Positions 1 to 9,561 of a stretch of DNA of 64,000 nucleotides are shown here, in pieces; within the stretch, counting starts at the first letter, position 1; each line of letters starts with the position of its first letter. A model generated the notes under the pieces. That model was given only the letters and a program-made list of their open reading frames with translations, did no database searches and had not been told where the DNA came from. The position numbers and the translations under genes were made by a program. The stretch is from Thermococcus litoralis DSM 5473 (GTDB lineage: Archaea > Methanobacteriota_B > Thermococci > Thermococcales > Thermococcaceae), in the NCBI RefSeq assembly GCF_000246985.2, contig NC_022084.1:119994-183993 (forward strand), written 5' to 3'.

Positions 1-1621
1 TAATCCAGACTTTTTTAACGAGCTTTTCTTTTGAAGTTATCACCTCAACCTCGAGGGGCATTGTAAAATTGTTTTTATCTATAATCTCAAAGGTTAGAAG
101 ATACTTCCCATTCTTCTCTTCTAAACTTAGGCTTCTTACATCATAATCCGGCACTTTTGAAGAGTAAAACCATTCTTTGAAGAACCAATCTAAATCTTGT
201 CCACTGACTTTTTCAAAAATACCTTGAACATCAGTTAAATTGCACTCTTTGTCATGACATTCCCTCAAAAGCTCCCTTAGCCCTTTAAAGAAAGTCTCAT
301 TCCCGAGCACGAATTGTAGGGAGCGGAAGACAAAAGCACCCTTATAATATTTAATGGCATTCCTAACTTGGGGATTGGAGATAACTTCTTTATAGGCCTG
401 AATCAATGGTTTCCTGTATTGTGAAGAATATTTCAATATTTGCCTTTCTGTGTAACCTAAGCTATAGCTGAGATATCCCGCATCACTTCCCATGAATGTA
501 GCAAGACCTTCCTCAATTCCTGGAGTGAGATCAGTATAACTTCCAAACCACAGATGAGCAACTTCATGTGCAAGGGTTGGTAAAATGTCTTCAATCCTTT
601 TGCTATCTCGAATTCCAACAATTGCAATTCCTTTTCCAGAATCCTCAAATTCCTCTCCATTTCCAAATGGAAGATCTGGATGAAAAATTACGTTGATTTC
701 GGAATAAGGGGGATCCATCAATCTATCTATGTAATGCTTAATTATTTTTACAGTAGCGTTAGTAAGTTCCTTAGAATATAATCTCATATTGCTTGGAGCA
801 TAAATTACTAACCAAGTATTGTTGTCCCCTATTGTTAGTTTAGTTTCCTGGAAAAATCCTCTTTTATAAATATACACAGAACCCCATGGTTTGGAATTGT
901 CAATTATTATAATCGTTTGATTATTCTTAGAGTTTACTTCTAACGGGTACTCAGAGATTACTGCATACCTCGAAGGAAGAACAAGAACGATATTTCCCCG
1001 AGAAACTTTCCCAATTATCCCTGCAGGAGATACGGGGAAAACGAAATTCGGTGAAAAGTATATTGCATAAGGATAGTTTTCTGGATAATAAAAAGACTTG
1101 GAAAATTGAGCTACGTAATAGAGAAACAGAGAATCTATCGTCGTCTCATATTCCAGTGTTCCGAAGAGTGGTTTATCTTTTGAATATGTTAAATTCAGGA
1201 GAAATATCTTGACATTATAATCAGGCAATAAGTAATAAGAGAGTCTCGATAAATTAACTTGCTGTTCTTCAAATGTGATATTCAAGTTACCAAAGTTTGG
1301 GGTTAATATGTAAATTATTGTACTATCTTGGGTTCTGTTTACGATCATGAAGTCCCATTTCAGCCTTAAATGATGATGTGTAATTGAGGTACTTACATTT
1401 CCAACCAGAGAATAATCCACTGAAATTCTCCTAAAAATATCATCTATTTCAGGTTCGTATATCACTTGCGCTTCTGCTTGTAAAGGATATTCAACATGTA
1501 GTTCTGAATTTGCTTGCATTTGAGAAGAAGTTTTCTGCTCAGTTGGAATCCTGAGGCATCCACTAGGGAGTATGATGATAAAAGAAATGAAAATAACAAT
1601 CACCTTTTTTCCAATCATCAT
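1..1621 (-). CDS. M1-like membrane-bound metallopeptidase (partial, C-terminus off window)
   Basis: Leftward gene whose 3' end lies beyond base 1. Translation from the ATG at 1621 gives a hydrophobic N-terminus ending in PSGC, a weak lipobox, so probably an anchored extracytoplasmic protein. About residue 352 carries HEVAHLWFG, the HExxH zinc motif of the gluzincin/M1 clan, followed about 14 residues later by EEGLA, the third zinc ligand; the spacing is shorter than in classic M1 enzymes and I see no GAMEN exopeptidase motif. It is a clear paralogue of the gene at 3595-5364, near identical over the C-terminal third. It starts 57 bases after the radical SAM gene and is probably in the same operon. 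Inferred role: leader removal or immunity for the RiPP; an unrelated peptidase role is possible. Confidence 0.8.
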   Translation of the reverse strand, partial: MMIGKKVIVIFISFIIILPSGCLRIPTEQKTSSQMQANSELHVEYPLQAEAQVIYEPEIDDIFRRISVDYSLVGNVSTSITHHHLRLKWDFMIVNRTQDSTIIYILTPNFGNLNITFEEQQVNLSRLSYYLLPDYNVKIFLLNLTYSKDKPLFGTLEYETTIDSLFLYYVAQFSKSFYYPENYPYAIYFSPNFVFPVSPAGIIGKVSRGNIVLVLPSRYAVISEYPLEVNSKNNQTIIIIDNSKPWGSVYIYKRGFFQETKLTIGDNNTWLVIYAPSNMRLYSKELTNATVKIIKHYIDRLMDPPYSEINVIFHPDLPFGNGEEFEDSGKGIAIVGIRDSKRIEDILPTLAHEVAHLWFGSYTDLTPGIEEGLATFMGSDAGYLSYSLGYTERQILKYSSQYRKPLIQAYKEVISNPQVRNAIKYYKGAFVFRSLQFVLGNETFFKGLRELLRECHDKECNLTDVQGIFEKVSGQDLDWFFKEWFYSSKVPDYDVRSLSLEEKNGKYLLTFEIIDKNNFTMPLEVEVITSKEKLVKKVWI

Positions 1622-1678
1622 AACTTCCCACCATTTTGTTTCGATGTATTGTCATCATTATTAAAAATAAATAATGTA

Positions 1679-3097
1679 TTAAGTATTGAACATTATACGA
1701 TTTTTGGTTTGTTCATCTCTATTTGGAACTCTCCCTAAGTTCTCTATTAGAGTTTCCTTGCTAAATAGGTTGGGATACTTCTTCATTAGATAAAATTTTA
1801 ATCCTTCTTTCCAAATATATTTATTTATGTCACATCCTGGACCATTGGGATGTCCATTTTTTCGAATTGACTCCATTGCACATCCACCCATGCAAACTGG
1901 CAAAAGTTTGCAATTCTTGCACTCATCATATTCTGTAGGATCCCTAGATTTCGCATCATAATAAAATGGAGTAATTTTCATTGTTCCATCTTTCTGTATT
2001 TCCCCAATTTGATAATCCTCAATTCCAACCATCTCCCAACACGGATATACCTTTAATTCTGGGTCAATAACGTATCCAAATGGATTGTCATATCCGCAAT
2101 AAATGAATCGTAAGTTAGGTCTAGTCCAAACCTCGAATCCTCGCCTGTAAGCTTCTTTCCAAAGATATGGGAGATACTTCTGAAGATCGCTCCCAGAAAA
2201 GTAAACACCGCAGTTGGAACTACAATAAGGAAGATTTCCTCTCACAATTCCATAGGAAATTGGTATACCTCCTAGACCCTCATCCTTTAAGAAGTCTAAC
2301 AATTCTGGGATTTTTTTATAGTTTGTTTTGTCAACATTTATTCTTAATGCCAAATGGAAGTTTTTATTAGCTATTCTCCGATTTAAAAGTTTTATATTTT
2401 CGATTATTTGATCAAATGTTCCCTCTCCATTTGATTTTATTCTTCTTTTATCATGGATCTCTTTTGGACCATCCAATGTTATCTGCATTGAATATACGTT
2501 GTAGTTATTGATTGCGTCAACAATGTCCTCATTAATTAGTGTTCCATTAGTGACAAAACCTGCTGAATAATCACGGATTTCTTTATTCTCTTTCATTTCT
2601 TCTAATCTTTGTAGTGTATATTCACATCCTTTCCAATTTAAAAGAGGTTCTCCTCCATAGAAACTAACTGAGATTGTTGGTTTTTTGTCTCCTTGTGCAT
2701 GAGCACTTGCAAAAGTGAGTATTGTCTCAATTTTCTCTCGGGTTAATAACCCACCTTTGCTTTTTATATCTCCTTCATAACAGTAGGGACATCTCAAATT
2801 ACAAGAATATGTCATTACTAAAGTCAGTCCAATACTTAAATAATGTAGAAGTTGTCCATAATACATCATTCTTGTAAGTTTAATGATATTAAGCTCGTTT
2901 AGTTCTTTGTTAACTATTATTCCTTCAGAAATCATCTTATTTAACAAGTCTGGAGGCAATTTATTAAACGTTTCATTTTCCAAGATTTCTTTTGTTTCAA
3001 TATCACACTTAGCTATTATGTTTCTCAATGTGTTAAATGATATAACTTCTCGTTTTCTTTCGATGAACAAATTATATTTAGAGGATTTATACGACAT
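1679..3097 (-). CDS. Radical SAM/SPASM peptide maturase
   Basis: A 472-residue protein. CNLRCPYC (about residue 99) is the CxxxCxxC site binding the SAM-cleaving 4Fe-4S cluster. The C-terminal SPASM domain shows CKNCKLLPVCMGGC (CxxCx5CxxxC) plus flanking cysteines for auxiliary clusters. Family knowledge: such enzymes build thioether or other radical crosslinks in ribosomal peptides. It lies 59 bases downstream of a Cys-rich small gene in the same direction, the usual precursor-maturase order. RBS GGAGGG precedes the ATG. The T-rich spacer between precursor and maturase could be a partial terminator giving excess precursor. The ~90-residue N-terminal part may be the peptide-binding region; no RRE could be confirmed by eye. 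Exact crosslink type is unknown. Confidence 0.88.
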   Translation of the reverse strand: MSYKSSKYNLFIERKREVISFNTLRNIIAKCDIETKEILENETFNKLPPDLLNKMISEGIIVNKELNELNIIKLTRMMYYGQLLHYLSIGLTLVMTYSCNLRCPYCYEGDIKSKGGLLTREKIETILTFASAHAQGDKKPTISVSFYGGEPLLNWKGCEYTLQRLEEMKENKEIRDYSAGFVTNGTLINEDIVDAINNYNVYSMQITLDGPKEIHDKRRIKSNGEGTFDQIIENIKLLNRRIANKNFHLALRINVDKTNYKKIPELLDFLKDEGLGGIPISYGIVRGNLPYCSSNCGVYFSGSDLQKYLPYLWKEAYRRGFEVWTRPNLRFIYCGYDNPFGYVIDPELKVYPCWEMVGIEDYQIGEIQKDGTMKITPFYYDAKSRDPTEYDECKNCKLLPVCMGGCAMESIRKNGHPNGPGCDINKYIWKEGLKFYLMKKYPNLFSKETLIENLGRVPNRDEQTKNRIMFNT

Positions 3098-3156
3098 CTA
3101 TTTCCCTCCACATCTTCAATTGAGAAATAACAAAACAAAAAACAAACGATTAGTAG

Positions 3157-3375
3157 TTAATAACAGACACAATATTCGCACTGCTGGTTACACTCACAAT
3201 CTATTCCGATACAGAAACCCGTTGGAATAAATACGGCGATACACTTAGGTATGCAAACTCCTGGGCAATATAGACTGCAATCATCTCCGCAAAGACTCGA
3301 TCCTCCATAACAGGTACATGAGAGGTTTCCAGTAATTCCTTCTCCTGAACCTTTTTCTATGATCTCAAACTCCAC
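3157..3375 (-). CDS. Cysteine-rich RiPP precursor peptide
   Basis: A 72-residue peptide from the GTG at 3375. A GTG at 3384 gives three more residues, but GGGGTGA then sits on top of it; with 3375 the spacing is normal and matches the second precursor at 10566. The leader starts EFEIIEKGSGEG. The remaining part holds 13 cysteines, mostly as CxC, CxxC and CxxxC, between Gly, Pro and hydrophobic residues, and ends CEYCVCY. The composition and the maturase directly downstream point to a thioether-bridged (sactipeptide or ranthipeptide-like) product. An alternative is a metal- or cluster-binding peptide, but the leader and shared promoter favour a RiPP. Confidence 0.8.
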   Translation of the reverse strand: MEFEIIEKGSGEGITGNLSCTCYGGSSLCGDDCSLYCPGVCIPKCIAVFIPTGFCIGIDCECNQQCEYCVCY

Positions 3376-3386
3376 CTCAATCACCC

Positions 3387-3530
3387 CAACAAGTTTTTCA
3401 CCTATATTTTTTGTTGAAACAATAAATAAGTTTTACTGCAACTGATTTATAAACTCTTGAAACTTTTTTATAAATAGCATGAAACCATAATTAAAGAAAA
3501 AAAGAGCAATGCTTATAAGTAATTTCATTG
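3387..3530 (-). promoter_or_regulatory. Duplicated promoter region, copy 1 (precursor of the radical SAM locus)
   Basis: This stretch matches 10579-10722 almost base for base, beginning caacaagtttttca and running past agagcaatg. It contains two TATA-like boxes (atttataaa near 3446 and ttttttataaat near 3466) at suitable distance upstream of the precursor start. Similarity extends weakly into the leader coding sequence. It suggests that both RiPP loci share one transcriptional control. Confidence 0.75.
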
Positions 3531-3594
3531 ATTTTTAATAATGAGTAGTGAGCAGTGATGAACGTTAATGCAGTAAACAGAAACGTTAAAGTCA

Positions 3595-5364
3595 TCACTC
3601 GATTATAATCTCTATTCCTTTAACGTTATCTTTTTTATTTTCATTTACCATCCATTCGTTTGGGTCGAGGATTATCTTTAGGGGCTTATCATTTAGTTCA
3701 AAACTTACCTTTGCTTCCCCTCTAATCCAGACTTTTTTAACGAGCTTTTCTTTTGGAGTTATTACCTCAACCTCAAGGGGCATTGTAAAATTACTCTTAT
3801 CGACAATTTCAAAGGTCAATGAATATTTACTGTTTTTCTGCGTTACAGTTAGGTTTTTTACTTCATAATCAGGAACCTTAGCAGTATAAAACCATTCTTT
3901 GAAAAACCAGTCTAAGTCTTGTCCGCTAACTTTCTCGAAAACATTTTGAACATCAGTTAAATTGCACTCTTTACCATGACACTCTCTCAAAAGCTCTCTT
4001 AAACCTTCAAAGAAAGTCTCATTACCAAGAACAAACTGCAGAGAACGAAAAACAAAAGCACCCTTATAATATTCAACACCAAGTCTCACTTGCGGGTCAA
4101 GTATTCCATCTTGGTAAACTTGGGCAAGAGGCATTCCGTAACGTTTGAAATTCCTTACTGCTCGATCTTCTCTTTCTTTCAAGTTTTCACCAGTAAGTTC
4201 ACTCACATCAAATTCCATGAGTGTGGCGAGGCTTTCATCGAGCCGACCAAAGTGGACATAACTCCCAAACCATAGGTGGGCAAGCTCATGAGCAATTGTT
4301 GGTAAAATGTCCTCATTTCTCAAAAATCCATGATGTGCACGAAACCCGACGATTATAATGCCTTTCCCGAAATATTCAAACTCTTCTCCAAAGATAATGT
4401 CCGGATTAAAAAATACATTGATTTCTTGATAAGGAAGTATACTTAAGCGATCTACATAGTGCCAGACTATTTGTGCTGTGATATTTGCGAGTTCTTGAGC
4501 ATTCAAGTAATTATTCTTTGGGCTGTAAATGATTAATTTAATATTTCTAATAGTAATTTTGGTTTTCTGAAAAAGGTTTTGATTGTAAATGTAAATAAAC
4601 CGGTAATTTGTTGGATTAGGTTTAACATTTTTGAACATCACCACTAATTTTTCATCTTTATGCCATACTCTAGGTAAATAATAATCAGAGAGCACGATAT
4701 AGTTTGAAGGTAAAATGAGGGTGAGATTATATATTTCTGGAATCGGGTTATAGAGGGAATTTGAGTTAACGAGAATTCCTACAGATGATATTGGAAGAAG
4801 CCATTCAGTTGAGAAAACTATTGTTGAAGGATATGTCTCAGGATAATAAATTGGAGAAAATTTCACAAAATCCCCAAGTATGTATTTAGTAAAAGAGGAG
4901 TTTATTGTTGTTTCATACTCTAGTGTTCCATGTATTGGAATGCCTTTTGGATATGTTACATTCAAAAGTATTACTTGAGCATAATACTGAGGTAGTGAAT
5001 AGCGAGAGAGTTTCGATATGTTTACTTGTACTCCTTCAACCACCATACTCAATCTACCAAAATTTGGAGACTTTATGTAGAGTACAGTATAATTTCCAGA
5101 TCTATTCGTGATTATAAAATCCCACCTCACTTTTAAGTGATGATTGAGGGTAATTACAGTTATGTTTGCAATAACAGAATAATTCGTCAGAAAATAGGGA
5201 AAAGCTCCATATATACTTTTTTCTTCGACTTTTGAAGGATACTCAATGTAGAGTTGCAATTTCTCTTGTTTTGATGATGGGACCGGGTTATTACTCCATA
5301 GAATATATCCCACGGAAAGCACAAGAAAAGAGATAAGGAATACAGCAAGTGCTTTTCTTTTCAT
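3595..5364 (-). CDS. M1-like membrane-anchored metallopeptidase
   Basis: A 589-residue protein started at ATG 5364, where GGGGG is 7 bases upstream; an ATG two codons earlier is too close to it. An N-terminal hydrophobic segment (residues 5-22) acts as signal or anchor. HELAHLWFG near residue 355 is the zinc HExxH site and DESLA 13 residues on supplies the third ligand. The large N-terminal part is beta-rich with many N-glycosylation sequons, fitting an extracellular enzyme. It is a full-length paralogue of the gene at 1-1621; the two flank the Cys-rich precursor and its maturase. Substrate unknown; leader peptide processing or peptide scavenging are both possible. Confidence 0.82.
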   Translation of the reverse strand: MKRKALAVFLISFLVLSVGYILWSNNPVPSSKQEKLQLYIEYPSKVEEKSIYGAFPYFLTNYSVIANITVITLNHHLKVRWDFIITNRSGNYTVLYIKSPNFGRLSMVVEGVQVNISKLSRYSLPQYYAQVILLNVTYPKGIPIHGTLEYETTINSSFTKYILGDFVKFSPIYYPETYPSTIVFSTEWLLPISSVGILVNSNSLYNPIPEIYNLTLILPSNYIVLSDYYLPRVWHKDEKLVVMFKNVKPNPTNYRFIYIYNQNLFQKTKITIRNIKLIIYSPKNNYLNAQELANITAQIVWHYVDRLSILPYQEINVFFNPDIIFGEEFEYFGKGIIIVGFRAHHGFLRNEDILPTIAHELAHLWFGSYVHFGRLDESLATLMEFDVSELTGENLKEREDRAVRNFKRYGMPLAQVYQDGILDPQVRLGVEYYKGAFVFRSLQFVLGNETFFEGLRELLRECHGKECNLTDVQNVFEKVSGQDLDWFFKEWFYTAKVPDYEVKNLTVTQKNSKYSLTFEIVDKSNFTMPLEVEVITPKEKLVKKVWIRGEAKVSFELNDKPLKIILDPNEWMVNENKKDNVKGIEIIIE

Positions 5365-5528
5365 CAGCATTCCCCCTCACTAAACAGTAGTTTTATTATC
5401 ACTAATATACTCTCCTGCACTATTTAACTCAAGTGAATTTCTTGTTTTGAGTCATAGTGTAAAGGTATAAATTCAAAATATGTTTGAGGTATTTGTCATG
5501 TCCATTTAAGCATCATTTTTGAGTATCT

Positions 5529-6362
5529 TCACACTAATTTACCCATTCCTCCTAAATACAAAACTAGTTCATTAGTGTTATCTACATGGATTAATTTTGC
5601 AATATAATCGTCGTAAAAACCACCAATAGAACATACTCCTAAGTTAAGCATAGATGCGATGAGATAAAAATTTTGCATAATATGGCCAGCTTCAAGGAGT
5701 AAATATCTATATCCTCTGTCTCCATACTTCAACCTTATTTTAGAGTAATCCCCTGTAATTATTAATATTAAACCAGCAGTTCTAATCCATTCTTGATTAC
5801 CAAGAACCTTAACCAACGTATCTAAAAATTCATTTTTTTGTGAAATTTGATACTCTTCAATTTTAATTAATTCATGTGTAAGAGGATCATAATAATAAGA
5901 TCCAAAAGGTAAGTCATCTACATTGAGCGATATCAAGTATACATGACAAGAATTTAGCCCTCCTGCAGTTGGAAAGGATCTATGATAAATGGAGTGATTT
6001 TCTTCATCTTGTATTAAAACAACGCCACTTGAGAGTTTAAGAAGTACAGAAAGTTCATTCAACTTAATTGGTTCATATGAAAATGTTCTGATAGATCTGC
6101 GAGTTACAATAGCCCGTACTAAATCATAAGAGAAGCTGGTTACATCAATTCTAGGTAGTTTTATTCTTGTTCTATCTACATACTGTTTAGATGGAAATAA
6201 AAATTCATCAATGTTTACTGTTCTGTAAAACTTTTGTATTCTCTCACTTGTTTCTTTGGCATTAGAGGGGTTTATACTTGTGTTCTTGTGAAATAATAAC
6301 CCCAGATCTAATATGGTAGATTTTTTACGATTTTTTGTTACCTTCACAAAATAATGAACCAT
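5529..6362 (-). CDS. SagB-type FMN-dependent azoline dehydrogenase
   Basis: A 277-residue nitroreductase-fold protein. RRSIRTFSYEPI (about residue 88) is the FMN-phosphate region typical of SagB enzymes; FPTAGGLNSCHVYLI and EAGHIMQNFYLIASMLNLG are the other conserved blocks. Family role: it oxidises thiazolines/oxazolines made by the cyclodehydratase to aromatic thiazoles/oxazoles. It is the last gene of the TOMM operon, 11 bases after the YcaO gene. The context (E1-like, YcaO, ABC exporter, Cys4 precursor) makes this assignment much firmer than fold alone. Confidence 0.88.
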   Translation of the reverse strand: MVHYFVKVTKNRKKSTILDLGLLFHKNTSINPSNAKETSERIQKFYRTVNIDEFLFPSKQYVDRTRIKLPRIDVTSFSYDLVRAIVTRRSIRTFSYEPIKLNELSVLLKLSSGVVLIQDEENHSIYHRSFPTAGGLNSCHVYLISLNVDDLPFGSYYYDPLTHELIKIEEYQISQKNEFLDTLVKVLGNQEWIRTAGLILIITGDYSKIRLKYGDRGYRYLLLEAGHIMQNFYLIASMLNLGVCSIGGFYDDYIAKLIHVDNTNELVLYLGGMGKLV

Positions 6363-6373
6363 TCAGCATCACC

Positions 6374-7678
6374 TTATGGATATGGATGAGGAATACACCT
6401 TAGCTCTTCATAAGAATGACCTGAAAAGTTATACAATCGCTTATCACCCAAATACTGAATGTGACCCGCCAGGATACTTAGCAGTGGGGGGATTATTACC
6501 TTAACCACATGAATACCTGTTTTCCTGAGAATTTCCGGAGTGATATCAACTACGATTAAGTCCAGCACTTTGTTTTTTAAAAGTCTTATAAGCATGTTAA
6601 GATGCCTCTCTGCGGAGTCGAAGGAATAAACTGCTGAGGCTAATATTAGTGACTGTAATGAAAGTTCTTCATTACTATTTATAAAATCGATAAAATGGAT
6701 GTACATTTTCGGATCTAAATATAAGGCTACGTGATCAGTAAAATTTTCTAATTGTTGTTTTGGACTTGGTTGTGTTAGTAGTTTCCATAGATATGTATGA
6801 AATGCCTCAGTTATTGCTTTTTTTAAACCATTAATTGGATTAATGTTAGAAGAAAGACCAGTAACAACGCTCTTTCTATTATTTTTTCCAATTATTATTG
6901 ATGCCATAAATGTAGGTATATTAAGATCATTTTCCATATATGTGATTATTACCTCTATATCTTTTTTATTTTTGATAAAATCTATAAAGTCCTTAATGTC
7001 TTTATTGTCTACTTTTAGTTTGGTTGATCTAAGGTTCCCATACCAATATATTCTAGCAGTATCTCTCTCAATAACCTCATATATACCATTAATGATAGCC
7101 TGAGTTAAATTACTATGCGCAGCACTCCCAGTTGTTACAGAGGGACTAATTAAATTCTCTCCCCTTTCGGGAATATAGGGAGTAAATACAAAAGATGCAG
7201 GAACATAAACTTCCTCGTTTGTAATTAATGATTTCCCTGGCATCCACTTTATCAAACTATCTTCACAAAATTTAGAATATGGAAAGTCTTTTTGCTGATA
7301 TTGCCTTTTATGAAACAATTGTATACTATGTGGGCTGAGCGCATTAAGTCCCATTTTATCTAAATCCCTATAAGTAGCAAAGATCATTTTATCTCTAGCT
7401 ATAAACTGGTAATACATCCCAATAAAACGTTCTGTATATTCTCCAAATGCACGGAGAACAGCTTCTCGTTCAGTTATCCCGACTCCAGAACCACTAAAAG
7501 GATAGTCCCAGCAAGATCCCAATAGTCTTTTGACATACTTCTTATCTCCTATAACAGTGGCTAAAAAGAGATTTATATCCGTATGATAAGGCTCAAAGAT
7601 AATAACTTTCTCGACTGGAAGGGGATAATTAGACAATTCAAAAACTTCAATATTGCTAACATGACAATTTATCCTCAT
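6374..7678 (-). CDS. YcaO cyclodehydratase (D-protein of TOMM biosynthesis)
   Basis: A 434-residue YcaO-family protein. GVGITEREAVLRAFGEYTER (about residue 64) and IYEVIERDTARIYW (about 195) carry the acidic residues that bind ATP and Mg in this family. The last five residues are PHPYP, exactly the PxPxP C-terminal motif that marks azoline-forming YcaO enzymes. Role: ATP-dependent backbone cyclisation of Cys (Ser/Thr) to thiazoline, working with the E1-like partner encoded upstream. Start and upstream stop overlap as ATGA, implying translational coupling. Confidence 0.92.
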   Translation of the reverse strand: MRINCHVSNIEVFELSNYPLPVEKVIIFEPYHTDINLFLATVIGDKKYVKRLLGSCWDYPFSGSGVGITEREAVLRAFGEYTERFIGMYYQFIARDKMIFATYRDLDKMGLNALSPHSIQLFHKRQYQQKDFPYSKFCEDSLIKWMPGKSLITNEEVYVPASFVFTPYIPERGENLISPSVTTGSAAHSNLTQAIINGIYEVIERDTARIYWYGNLRSTKLKVDNKDIKDFIDFIKNKKDIEVIITYMENDLNIPTFMASIIIGKNNRKSVVTGLSSNINPINGLKKAITEAFHTYLWKLLTQPSPKQQLENFTDHVALYLDPKMYIHFIDFINSNEELSLQSLILASAVYSFDSAERHLNMLIRLLKNKVLDLIVVDITPEILRKTGIHVVKVIIPPLLSILAGHIQYLGDKRLYNFSGHSYEELRCIPHPYP

Positions 7679-8775
7679 TTAAACCACCTCCCCTCACAGA
7701 CATTACATTTTGGATCCTTTAAAATAGGGATATACCTAATCGTGAGGGTAGGGAGCACCTCAACCAAAATTATTTTATTAAATAATGGAGTTCCTAAACT
7801 ACCAATTGCTTTACAAACTTCAAGAACTGTAAGAGCTCCTATAATTTTATCTAGAGGAAATATATAACCAGAAGAACCATAATTATTTATAGCTTTTATT
7901 TTATCTTCCATAAAAGTTCCAAAAAATCTCCATGTTAAGTAACAGTTGAAACATGAAGTATCTGGAGGATAAATAAGAGGACCGATGTACCCCCTTGACC
8001 CCTCTATCCAGGCGTACATGTAAGGAGTGCTAATTTTATACAAGAGATCGTTAAGCTCGCTAAGTAATTTTATATTAAAATGTTCTGAATTTACTATTAT
8101 AATATCAAAATCACTATCATTTAGATAATTGCTAATGTTTATAGTATCTGGTAAATTTTGCACCTCTATTTCAGGAAAGATAGAAGTTAGTTTTTTTCTT
8201 AGATAATCTGCCTTCTTCATACCTATTGCATCTTTAGTGTAAATATCACTTATTTCGGTTGGAGAAATAAAAGTTCTATCAAACAAAATAACTGAACCTA
8301 CACCAACATTACACAAGTTATATGCAATATTAGCCCCCAACTTGCCGAGACCTACTATCAAGACCTTGCTCTTCTTTAGATGTTTCTGGTAGTCTGTATA
8401 TCCTAGACTTTTGAGAAAACATATATGATCATGCATTCTAATTAGCTCCTCAAGAGACAATTCGGGCAATAGTCTATCTTTGTTTTCATATATTAAAATG
8501 CCCTGCTTAAACATATAGTTAACAACTTCCTTAATAATGTTTTTATTATCTGGAAACTCTGTTTCTAGGGACTCTTGTAAGTCTGCAATTGAATAGATTT
8601 CATTATTATCTAAAATTTCTTTAATTTTATTAAAAATAGTTCTAATATTTTTACCATATAATCTAATTAATTTCCCATTAACATCTCTAAATATAAGTTC
8701 ATTTGGAGCAGAGAAAATCAAATTAATACCACAGTTAAACCATATACGTGCATTCTTCCTTTTTGAATTTGCCAT
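7675..8775 (-). CDS. E1-like/ThiF-fold partner protein (ocin-ThiF/C-protein) of TOMM cyclodehydratase
   Basis: A 366-residue protein using the ATG at 8775, preceded by GAGGTGG. The N-terminal ~100 residues resemble the peptide-clamp (RRE-like) winged helix of C-proteins, followed by a ThiF/E1 Rossmann fold starting VLIVGLGKLGANIAYN (about residue 130) with an acidic VILFD strand end. CFNCYLTW and CNVCEG near the C-terminus are the paired CxxC zinc site. Family role: binds the leader peptide and presents the substrate to YcaO. It overlaps the YcaO start by 4 bases. Confidence 0.87.
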   Translation of the reverse strand: MANSKRKNARIWFNCGINLIFSAPNELIFRDVNGKLIRLYGKNIRTIFNKIKEILDNNEIYSIADLQESLETEFPDNKNIIKEVVNYMFKQGILIYENKDRLLPELSLEELIRMHDHICFLKSLGYTDYQKHLKKSKVLIVGLGKLGANIAYNLCNVGVGSVILFDRTFISPTEISDIYTKDAIGMKKADYLRKKLTSIFPEIEVQNLPDTINISNYLNDSDFDIIIVNSEHFNIKLLSELNDLLYKISTPYMYAWIEGSRGYIGPLIYPPDTSCFNCYLTWRFFGTFMEDKIKAINNYGSSGYIFPLDKIIGALTVLEVCKAIGSLGTPLFNKIILVEVLPTLTIRYIPILKDPKCNVCEGRWFK

Positions 8776-8787
8776 CTCTACCACCTC

Positions 8788-9561
8788 TTAAATCAACTTA
8801 TCCTCTATTCTGACTTCTTTCAATCTTTTAAGTGACCACACACTTATGAGCTGAAGCACTGTTATATAAAACAGGGAAGTTACTAACAGAAATTCTACAG
8901 AAAAGGATAAAATCCCCGAGTAGCCATATATAAGAAGGCTAAGGATACTGTTTAACGGAGAAAGGAATACTAGTAAAGAAACATCAAGTGACGTATTAAC
9001 TTGAAGATATCCAAGAAGAAATGTGAGGGATATTAGGAAGTAGGCTAAATACTCAATTAAATGTGCTTTTTTAAGAAGGGTTGCTATTGCCTGAAGTGAA
9101 AATGAAAGTGAAAAATAAAATAGGCCTGCTAGCATGGTAAATAGAACCAGCATTAGCAATTTTTTAGGAAATATAATATTTTTTGAAACATATGAATACC
9201 CAACTATCGTTGCAAATAGTATTATAAGAGCGTATATTCCAAAGATAACCATCGCTCCCAATGTGCTCTCAAAGTAATATCTGTTTATTGATAGTTTTGA
9301 ATGCCTGTGAAGGTATATAATCGCTGATGAGCTAAAATAAATCATCTGCGCTAGTGTCCCACTTACTATGCTAAAAGAAATCAGAATTGCCAAACCATAC
9401 CAGCGACTGGCATGGTTTAAAACTTTTAGACTATAATGTGCAGAATCCGATATAGATAACATGTTTGGTATCAAGGACAGCAAAATAAGGAACAATCCAA
9501 AGAAGATTAGACCTCTGCTTCTAAACATGCTTATAATAAAGTACTTTAGATACTTAGTCAT
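8788..9561 (-). CDS. ABC transporter permease of the TOMM operon
   Basis: A 257-residue integral membrane protein with about six hydrophobic helices, resembling ABC-2-type permeases. It is coupled to the ATPase gene by an ATGA overlap and is followed 12 bases later by the E1-like gene. Inferred role: export of, or self-protection from, the modified peptide. The sequence itself does not reveal the substrate. Confidence 0.8.
   Translation of the reverse strand: MTKYLKYFIISMFRSRGLIFFGLFLILLSLIPNMLSISDSAHYSLKVLNHASRWYGLAILISFSIVSGTLAQMIYFSSSAIIYLHRHSKLSINRYYFESTLGAMVIFGIYALIILFATIVGYSYVSKNIIFPKKLLMLVLFTMLAGLFYFSLSFSLQAIATLLKKAHLIEYLAYFLISLTFLLGYLQVNTSLDVSLLVFLSPLNSILSLLIYGYSGILSFSVEFLLVTSLFYITVLQLISVWSLKRLKEVRIEDKLI

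Noticed and set aside
3554-3599. Inverted repeat agtgatga...tcatcact over the stop of the M1-like gene as a terminator
   Set aside because: Arms of 8 bp with a 30-base gap and no T-run downstream; archaeal terminators do not need such a dyad.
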